DNA of 11,182 nt from Acidimicrobiia bacterium (GTDB lineage: Bacteria > Actinomycetota > Acidimicrobiia > Acidimicrobiales > Ilumatobacteraceae), in the NCBI GenBank assembly GCA_009926705.1, contig RFOJ01000018.1, positions 1-11,182 on the forward strand. The letters run 5' to 3'. Every line of letters begins with the position of its first letter. The stretch's first letter is position 1. A program made the translations under genes and the position numbers. Positions 6,468-11,182 of this stretch are shown here, in pieces. Under the pieces are notes generated by a model. The model was not told the DNA's origin. It did not search any database and saw only the letters and a program-made list of their open reading frames with translations.

Positions 6468-7982
6468 CTACGCCGATGCGAGTTCGCCGCTGCGACGCAT
6501 CGTGACCCGACGTCCAACGTGCTCTTCGTGCGCGAACTCGGTGGCAAGACCGACATCGGCTGAGTTCACCCACGCCCGACGCCCGTCATCGAGAAGTGTG
6601 GCGGCGATGAGCCGCTCGGGCGCACCGCTGCGGTCGTGCATCACCGTGTACGCCTCGATGGTCGCGGCACCTCGAGCGTCGTCGCCGAGTGCCAACTCGC
6701 GCTTGGGTGAGGCGTCGACTTCCGACTGCGGCGACTCGTGTCTGAAGCCGCCCGGCGGCGGGGTGGCGGCGTACGTCCCGAAGGCGTGCTTGGTGGCGTA
6801 GCCACCGTTCGCCCACACCAGCGCTCGTTCACCTGGCTGCTCACGCAGTCGCATCATTGCAGTGGCGATGGCGTGCATCACGTAGTTGTTCCAAGGTCCG
6901 CCGGCGAACGAGAGACCGCCGGTCAACGTGAGCTGACGAGTGAGTTCGAGCCCCAGTGACTGCGCGCCAAGTTGCACGGCGGACGGAAAGCACGAGTACA
7001 GATCGACGAGCGAGACGTCGTCGATGCCGAGACCCGCAAGCTGCAGAGCGCGTTCGCCGCCGAGGCGTACGGCTGGCGTATCGGCGAACGACCAACGGTT
7101 CGACACGAATTGGTGCTCGTGACAGTCGGTGCCCGACCACGGAAACACCCATCGGTCGCGAGGTACGCCGAGTGACTCAGCTTTCTCCACCGAGCACATC
7201 ACGAGTGCCGCAGCGAGGTTGACCTGGTTGTTCGAGTTCATCACTTTTCGGTACGGCAAACCGATCATGCGATTGTCGGGGGAGACTGCGAGCACCTCGT
7301 CGGCCGTCATCGCGGTGCGCGACCACGCGAACGGGTTTCGTGAAGCCACCGCACTGAACCGCGACCAAAGTTCGGCGATTCGACGATCATGGTCGGCGAT
7401 GCTTCGGCGTGCGGCTGCACGGATTGCCGACTCGAACATGGGGTAGTACTGCACGGGCAGCACGATGCCGAGGCGTTGTTCTTCGTCGTTCAGCAACGCG
7501 AGGTCGTCGACGATGTGTGCGGCGGCAGGTACCGGCCCCCCGCTTTCGGCCGACACCGAGTCGGTGCCACTCGGGTCGGGCCACGGTAGCGACGTCGCAT
7601 CCTTCACCACCGAGCGAGTGCGGGCGCACTCGCCACCAGCGAGCACGACCATGTGAAGTTCGCCGTCGGCAATCTGTCGGGCAGAAAGGTTTACCAACGT
7701 CTGTGGCATGTTGCCGCCGTGCGGTGTTGTCGCGTACTGCTGAGCCGACATTCCGCAGCCGACCGCGAGAGCGTGTGCTGCATTGGCGTACTTCCACGAG
7801 AGCAGACGCACGACTCGCACCGAATCGACGTAGTTAGGTGTGCGGATCGATGCGTCTTGGAACGCCGAGTTCACGGCGTCGATCATCAGTGCCACAGGGT
7901 GCTTTGCCGTTGTCGGCTGCGTATCACGGTCGATTGCTTGACCCTGGCCGATCAGCACCGGCGTGCGCGGGTGCAGTGACAT
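6468..7982 (-). CDS. Thiolase-like protein (TLP1 type), catalytic residues apparently lost
   Basis: A 504-residue protein with a thiolase fold pattern: TPVLIGQGQ at the start, GGNMPQTLVN followed by ARQIADGE and VVLAGGE (89-118), GLGIDDVSLVDLYSCFPSAV (317-336), GGLSFAGGPWNNY (355-367), VWANGGYATKHAFG (389-402). About 90 further residues form an extra domain (TIEAYTVMHDRSG onward) as in the mycobacterial thiolase-like protein type 1, reported to lack thiolase activity. Aligned by eye, the nucleophilic Cys falls at Gly90, the GHP His is GGP, and the C-terminal CxG Cys is absent. Automatic annotation would say acetyl-CoA acetyltransferase; a CoA- or lipid-binding role, or a different lyase-type reaction, is more cautious. 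The start is the ATG at 7982, giving MSLHPRTPVLIG; an upstream ATG at 8069 would run into rpiB. It is the only minus-strand gene here. Confidence 0.82.
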   Translation of the reverse strand: MSLHPRTPVLIGQGQAIDRDTQPTTAKHPVALMIDAVNSAFQDASIRTPNYVDSVRVVRLLSWKYANAAHALAVGCGMSAQQYATTPHGGNMPQTLVNLSARQIADGELHMVVLAGGECARTRSVVKDATSLPWPDPSGTDSVSAESGGPVPAAAHIVDDLALLNDEEQRLGIVLPVQYYPMFESAIRAAARRSIADHDRRIAELWSRFSAVASRNPFAWSRTAMTADEVLAVSPDNRMIGLPYRKVMNSNNQVNLAAALVMCSVEKAESLGVPRDRWVFPWSGTDCHEHQFVSNRWSFADTPAVRLGGERALQLAGLGIDDVSLVDLYSCFPSAVQLGAQSLGLELTRQLTLTGGLSFAGGPWNNYVMHAIATAMMRLREQPGERALVWANGGYATKHAFGTYAATPPPGGFRHESPQSEVDASPKRELALGDDARGAATIEAYTVMHDRSGAPERLIAATLLDDGRRAWVNSADVGLATEFAHEEHVGRRVTMRRSGELASA

Positions 7983-7989
7983 GCATCCA

Positions 7990-7995
7990 ACGCTA
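7990..7995 (-). promoter_or_regulatory. Candidate -10 element for leaderless minus-strand thiolase-like gene
   Basis: On the minus strand this reads TAGCGT (TANNNT), seven bases before the ATG of the thiolase-like gene. It mirrors the element for rpiB on the other strand, within a 50-base divergent gap. No convincing -35 box is visible. Confidence 0.35.
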
Positions 7996-8018
7996 CGCAG
8001 TCGCGTGTTGGCGACACC

Positions 8019-8024
8019 TAGGCT
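8019..8024 (+). promoter_or_regulatory. Candidate -10 element for leaderless rpiB
   Basis: TAGGCT (TANNNT) lies eight bases before the rpiB ATG at 8033. The gene has no Shine-Dalgarno, so a leaderless mRNA, frequent in Actinomycetota, is a natural reading. No clear -35 box is seen 17-18 bases upstream. Confidence 0.4.
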
Positions 8025-8032
8025 GGCGCACG

Positions 8033-8512
8033 ATGAGCAACGCTGCGGCAAAGCGAATCGCGATCGCATCCGACCATGCAGGCTTCGAGCTCAAGTCGCA
8101 TCTGATTGGCCTGCTCGAGTCGCAGGGTTACCGCGTGGAGGACTACGGAACGCACTCGACCGAAGCCATCGACTATCCGCATCTCTGCGCAGCGGCAGCG
8201 CGCGCGGTGCGCGACGCGCGAGCCGACGTTGGCATCGTGCTCGGCGGCAGCGGGCAAGGCGAGCAGATCGCAGCCAACAAGGTGCGCGGTATCCGTGCGG
8301 CACTCTGCAACGACCTCTGGCTTGCCGAGATGGCACGTTCGCACAACGACGCCAACGTGCTGTCGATGGGCGGTCGCGTGGTGAGCAACGACCTGGCCGA
8401 ACAAATCGTCAAGAAGTTCCTCGAGACACCGTTTGAGGGCGGACGTCACGCTCGACGTGTGGGACAATTGAGCGAGATAGAAGCCGAAGAAGCTGCTCGT
8501 CGCGAAAGTTAG
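8033..8512 (+). CDS. rpiB: Ribose-5-phosphate isomerase B
   Basis: A 159-residue LacAB/RpiB-family isomerase interconverting ribose 5-phosphate and ribulose 5-phosphate in the pentose phosphate pathway. Landmarks: SDHAGFELK (Asp14, His15), DYGTHSTEAIDYP (37-49), GIVLGGSGQGEQIAANK (67-83) and ARSHNDANVLSMGGRVV (101-117, with the sugar-phosphate-binding His104 and Arg115). E. coli RpiB has a catalytic Cys in the CGTGIG loop; here the loop is GGSGQGE, as in Mycobacterium tuberculosis RpiB, where the Glu (here Glu77) is taken as the base. The ATG at 8033 gives the family's standard N-terminus; the frame stays open back to 7838, but that part lies opposite the divergent gene. It is followed 5 bases later by glyA, so the two form an operon. 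Confidence 0.94.
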   Translation: MSNAAAKRIAIASDHAGFELKSHLIGLLESQGYRVEDYGTHSTEAIDYPHLCAAAARAVRDARADVGIVLGGSGQGEQIAANKVRGIRAALCNDLWLAEMARSHNDANVLSMGGRVVSNDLAEQIVKKFLETPFEGGRHARRVGQLSEIEAEEAARRES

Positions 8513-8517
8513 GTCGT

Positions 8518-9765
8518 ATGCCATTTCCTTCTGACTCCACGCCAGACGTCGAAGTCGAGCGTCTCATCGAGAGAGAGCGCACTCGGCAGACAACCGGTCT
8601 TCAGCTCATCGCCAGCGAGAACTTCACCTCACCTGCCGTGATGCGCGCGACGGGCTCCGTGCTCACCAACAAGTACAGCGAGGGATACCCAGGTAAGCGT
8701 TACTACGGCGGCAACGCAGTGGTGGACGAAATTGAAGCATTAGCCATCGAGCGAGTGAAGAAACTGTTCGGTGCCGAACATGCCAATGTGCAGCCGCACT
8801 CCGGCGCGAGCGCGAACATGGCGGTCTACCAGGCGATGCTGAAGCCAGGCGACGTGGTGCTTGGTCTCAGCCTCGACCACGGCGGCCACCTCACGCACGG
8901 GTCTCCGGTCAATGCGAGCGGCATCTTCTATGACTTCCGTTCGTACAAGGTCGGCGTCAACGACGAGCGAATCGATTTCGACGAAGTTCGCCGCCTCGCC
9001 CACGAGCACCGCCCACGAATGATCGTCGCGGGAACCACCAGTTATCCGCGTCGCATCGAGCCAGAGCCGTTCAAGAAAATTGCCGACGAAGTCGGTGCGT
9101 ACATGATGTTCGACATCGCACATCTCGCCGGACTCGTGGCCGGTGGGGCGCACCCGAACCCCGTCCCGTTCGCCGACGTCGTCACATTCACCACGCACAA
9201 GACGCTTCGCGGACCACGCGGTGGTTGCATTCTCTCCACCAAGCAGCATGCGCAGGCGATCGACAAGGCGGTGTTCCCCGGTCAACAGGGTGGGCCGCTC
9301 GAGCATGCGGTCGCGGCGAAGGCCGTCGCATTCTTCGAGGCGTTGCAGCCTGAATTCAAGACGTACGCCCACCAGATCGTGAAGAACGCTGCTGCTCTTG
9401 CCGAGGCGCTCGCGGTGCGCGGCTTCCGACTCGTGTCGGGCGGTACCGACACCCACATGATGGTGGTCGACCTGCGACCGTTCGATGCCGAACTCACCGG
9501 CAAAGAAGCACAAGCGGTGCTCGACCTCGCTGGCATCACGCTGAACAAGAACACGGTGCCCAATGATCCGCGCAGCCCGTTCGTCACGTCGGGCGTGCGC
9601 ATCGGCACGCCCTCGGTTACCACGCAGGGTATGCGTGAAGGCGAGATGTCGACCATCGCTGACTTCATCGTCACGACGTTGAAGGGTCGCAACGACTCGG
9701 CCGTCATCGAAGAGGTGCGCACCAAGGTGGCGGCGTTGTGCGCGGCGTTTCCCGCCTATCGTTAG
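8518..9765 (+). CDS. glyA: Serine hydroxymethyltransferase
   Basis: A 415-residue PLP enzyme that converts serine and tetrahydrofolate to glycine and 5,10-methylene-tetrahydrofolate, the main source of one-carbon units. Landmarks: GLQLIASENFTSP (27-39), NKYSEGYPGKRYYGG (51-65), QPHSGASAN (92-100), FDIAHLAGLVAGG (198-210, Asp199 facing the pyridine nitrogen), the Schiff-base lysine Lys228 in TTHKTLRGPRGG, FPGQQGGP, and TPSVTTQGM near the end. Where bacterial enzymes usually have SAYPR, this one has TSYPR (174-178), a minor change. Length matches the family. The ATG at 8518 is preceded by AGG (8511-8513) that partly belongs to the rpiB TAG stop. The rpiB-glyA pair close to the ATP synthase genes is an old arrangement also seen in Firmicutes. 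Confidence 0.97.
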   Translation: MPFPSDSTPDVEVERLIERERTRQTTGLQLIASENFTSPAVMRATGSVLTNKYSEGYPGKRYYGGNAVVDEIEALAIERVKKLFGAEHANVQPHSGASANMAVYQAMLKPGDVVLGLSLDHGGHLTHGSPVNASGIFYDFRSYKVGVNDERIDFDEVRRLAHEHRPRMIVAGTTSYPRRIEPEPFKKIADEVGAYMMFDIAHLAGLVAGGAHPNPVPFADVVTFTTHKTLRGPRGGCILSTKQHAQAIDKAVFPGQQGGPLEHAVAAKAVAFFEALQPEFKTYAHQIVKNAAALAEALAVRGFRLVSGGTDTHMMVVDLRPFDAELTGKEAQAVLDLAGITLNKNTVPNDPRSPFVTSGVRIGTPSVTTQGMREGEMSTIADFIVTTLKGRNDSAVIEEVRTKVAALCAAFPAYR

Positions 9766-9789
9766 GGAAGTGAGCGCCAGTCAGGTGGT

Positions 9790-9808
9790 TCGGCCGGTGG
9801 TCGGCCGA
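9790..9808 (+). other. GC-rich hairpin between glyA and the WecA-family gene
   Basis: TCGGCCG (9790-9796) pairs with CGGCCGA (9802-9808) around a GTGGT loop: seven perfect pairs, almost all G-C. No T-run follows. It is the strongest structure in the 69-base gap and may mark the end of the rpiB-glyA transcript or protect its 3' end. Confidence 0.5.
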
Positions 9809-9813
9809 CAAAG

Positions 9814-9843
9814 TGACGAGCGAAATGACGTCACATGACGAGC
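9814..9843 (+). promoter_or_regulatory. TGACG repeats and TGACGTCA palindrome at the WecA-family start
   Basis: TGACG occurs at 9814, 9826 and 9836. The outer two are part of an identical TGACGAGC (9814-9821 and 9836-9843), and the middle one forms the 8-bp palindrome TGACGTCA (9826-9833), which ends one base before the ATG at 9835. The arrangement resembles an operator, but there is no independent evidence. Confidence 0.3.
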
Positions 9844-10989
9844 CTCGCGTCGTATCTCGTCATCGGTCTGATTGCCGCAGCGGCAACTTCGGGCTCAATG
9901 CCGTTCGTGATTCGTATCGCGAAGCGACAGGGCTGGATGGCGACGCCCGACGAGCGACGCATGCACCCGGTGCCGACCCCCGACGTAGGCGGAATCGGCA
10001 TGTTCATCGGGATTCTCGCTGGAGTTGTGGCTGCGAGTCTGCTCGGTGATTTCGACCAGCTGTTTCAAGACAGCACCGAGATCATCGGAGTGCTCGTCGC
10101 CAGCGCGATCATCTTTGGGCTCGGCATCCTTGACGACATTCGCGACGTGTCGCCGCCGGCGAAGGTGACTGGCATCGTCGTCGCGGCCGTCGCTCTCGTG
10201 TGGTTCGGCGTGACGATGTTCCAGTTCCGGCTTCCGTTTCTCGACGTGTTCGTGTTGTCCGACGACTGGGTGCCGCTCATCACGGTGTTGTGGTTGCTCG
10301 GCATGACGCAGGCCATCAACTTGATCGACGGTCTCGACGGTCTCGCCGCCGGAATTGTCGCGATTGGCGCTGGCGCGTTCTTCATCTACTCGCTCGAATT
10401 AACAGACGGAAATTTGTTGCCGCAACCGAACGTCGGGCCACTCGTCGCCATCATCGCAGTGGGTGTCTGCCTCGGCTTCCTGCCGTTCAACTTCAACCCG
10501 GCGCGCATCTTCATGGGGGACAGCGGCGCGCTCTTGCTCGGCCTCTTGATGGCGGTCGCTACCAGCGTCGTCGGAGGCCGCGCCGACCCCGACACGCAGT
10601 CGGCCAACGGTCAGACCTATTTCTTTCTGGCGCCGATTTTCATCTCGCTGCTCGTGCTCGCAGTGCCGATCCTCGACGTGCTCTTCGCCATCGTCCGCCG
10701 CACGGCGAGCGGTCGCAGTTTTGCGCAAGCGGACATGGGGCACCTGCACCATCGCCTGATCCAGCTCGGTCACGGTCCGCGCCGCGCGGTCGTCATTTTG
10801 TGGGGGTGGGCAGCACTCCTCTCGACGGTGGTGCTGTTCTCGGCGCTCTACAGCACGGGTTCGGCGCTCATCGTGCTCGTCATCGTCGGTAGCGCACTGA
10901 GCGTGTTCACGGTCTTGCACCCGAGAATTCGACGAGATGACGCACAAGTTCACGAATCCGATTTGGTCGGCGACGAACCCCACGCCTAG
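9835..10989 (+). CDS. wecA: WecA/TagO-type undecaprenyl-phosphate sugar-1-phosphate transferase
   Basis: A 384-residue polytopic membrane enzyme of the MraY/WecA family, which moves an N-acetylhexosamine phosphate from a UDP-sugar to undecaprenyl (or decaprenyl) phosphate, starting a cell-wall or capsule polymer. About ten or eleven hydrophobic segments can be seen, the first at residues 5-27. Family motifs: DERRMHPVPTPDVGG (39-53), the Asp pair in GILDDIRD (100-101), QAINLIDGLDGLAAG (159-173), RIFMGDSGALLLG (224-236) and MGHLHHRLIQLGH (301-313). The HxHH motif points to the WecA/TagO branch, not MraY. An in-frame TGA at 9826 makes the ATG at 9835 the earliest possible start. In M. tuberculosis the homologue (rfe/wecA) also directly precedes the ATP synthase genes and primes arabinogalactan linker synthesis; the exact sugar here is unknown. 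Confidence 0.93.
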   Translation: MTSLASYLVIGLIAAAATSGSMPFVIRIAKRQGWMATPDERRMHPVPTPDVGGIGMFIGILAGVVAASLLGDFDQLFQDSTEIIGVLVASAIIFGLGILDDIRDVSPPAKVTGIVVAAVALVWFGVTMFQFRLPFLDVFVLSDDWVPLITVLWLLGMTQAINLIDGLDGLAAGIVAIGAGAFFIYSLELTDGNLLPQPNVGPLVAIIAVGVCLGFLPFNFNPARIFMGDSGALLLGLLMAVATSVVGGRADPDTQSANGQTYFFLAPIFISLLVLAVPILDVLFAIVRRTASGRSFAQADMGHLHHRLIQLGHGPRRAVVILWGWAALLSTVVLFSALYSTGSALIVLVIVGSALSVFTVLHPRIRRDDAQVHESDLVGDEPHA

Positions 10990-10991
10990 AT

Positions 10992-11036
10992 TGTTCTGCG
11001 GTTCACAAGCCCCGTGAACTGATACAACCGCGAACA
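10992..11036 (+). promoter_or_regulatory. Two-part folded element upstream of the ATP synthase genes
   Basis: Inner stem: GTTCAC (11001-11006) with GTGAAC (11014-11019), loop AAGCCCC. Outer stem: TGTTC (10992-10996) with GAACA (11032-11036), then, past a one-base bulge, GCG (10998-11000) with CGC (11029-11031). An alternative pairs GCGGTT (10998-11003) with AACCGC (11026-11031) at the expense of the inner stem. No T-run follows. It could be a terminator for the previous gene, a 5'-UTR control element for atp mRNA, or a DNA operator. Confidence 0.45.
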
Positions 11037-11043
11037 GACAAAG

Positions 11044-11182
11044 GTGTCCCCGTTGGCAACGCAGCCCGACTCATTGAGCAAAGGAATGGAAATCGCGGGC
11101 ACGACCCTCGTCTTCTTCCTGCTCGGTTGGTTCGTCGACAGTCGAGTCGGAACGACGCCGCTGTTCATGATCGTCGCAGTCG
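11044..11182 (+). CDS. AtpZ/AtpI-like membrane protein, first gene of the ATP synthase operon (3' truncated by window edge)
   Basis: The first 46 residues are present. After a polar N-terminus (SPLATQPDSLSKG) comes MEIAGTTLVFFLLGWFVD, then SRVGTTPLFMIVAV. A first membrane helix, then a short loop with Asp and the G-T-x-P-x-F pattern, then the start of a second helix is the plan of the small two-helix AtpZ (ATPase_gene1) family, encoded just before atpB in many bacteria; it is thought to help assemble the c-ring or import Mg2+. Position after wecA fits the actinobacterial order. An in-frame TGA at 11020 limits the start; the GTG at 11044 is preferred. A TTG at 11053 or an ATG at 11086 are alternatives, the latter with AAAGGA just before it. 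Confidence 0.78.
   Translation, partial: MSPLATQPDSLSKGMEIAGTTLVFFLLGWFVDSRVGTTPLFMIVAV

Noticed and set aside
7838..8032. N-terminal extension of rpiB by 65 codons
   Set aside because: The added part lies opposite the thiolase-like gene and has no RpiB similarity; MSNAAAKRIAIASDHAG from 8033 is the normal N-terminus.

Overview
The window looks like a piece of chromosome from a high-GC Gram-positive bacterium (Actinomycetota), most likely an uncultured or little-studied member of class Acidimicrobiia. The reasons are GC of roughly 60 % by eye, heavy use of GTG starts, 4-base GTGA stop/start overlaps, an arginine/glycine/aspartate-rich insertion in Rho, a Cys-less RpiB of mycobacterial type, and a thiolase-like protein of a type known from mycobacteria. 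The gene order is a thinned version of the classic actinobacterial block hom-thrC-thrB-rho-rpmE-prfA-prmC-sua5-(glyA)-wecA-atpI-atpB. The class-level assignment is inference; no rRNA or tRNA gene is present to anchor it.

Layout: (1) 1-1624, the end of hom (ACT domain of homoserine dehydrogenase) overlapping thrC, threonine synthase. (2) 1625-1750, a short leader where thrB usually sits, holding a hairpin and a 10-bp direct repeat behind a plausible promoter at the end of thrC. (3) 1751-6386, a tight plus-strand cluster for ending transcription and translation: rho, an unrecognised 345-aa protein in the place of rpmE, prfA (RF1) and prmC (which methylates the release factor). (4) 6468-7982, one minus-strand gene for a thiolase-like protein whose active-site residues appear to be replaced. 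(5) 8033-9765, divergent from it, rpiB and glyA (pentose phosphate and one-carbon/serine metabolism). (6) 9835-10989, a WecA/TagO-type lipid-linked sugar transferase for cell-envelope polymers. (7) 11044 to the window end, the start of an AtpZ/AtpI-like membrane protein, which normally opens the F0F1 ATP synthase operon.

Most of this is conserved housekeeping. The parts worth attention are the unknown protein between rho and prfA, the apparently non-catalytic thiolase-like protein, a Ser-to-Gly change in the bicyclomycin pocket of Rho, and several small non-coding signals: back-to-back leaderless-type promoters, a folded element before the atp genes, and the rho leader. I found no mobile element, CRISPR array, tRNA or rRNA, and no gene-free stretch over 300 bases.
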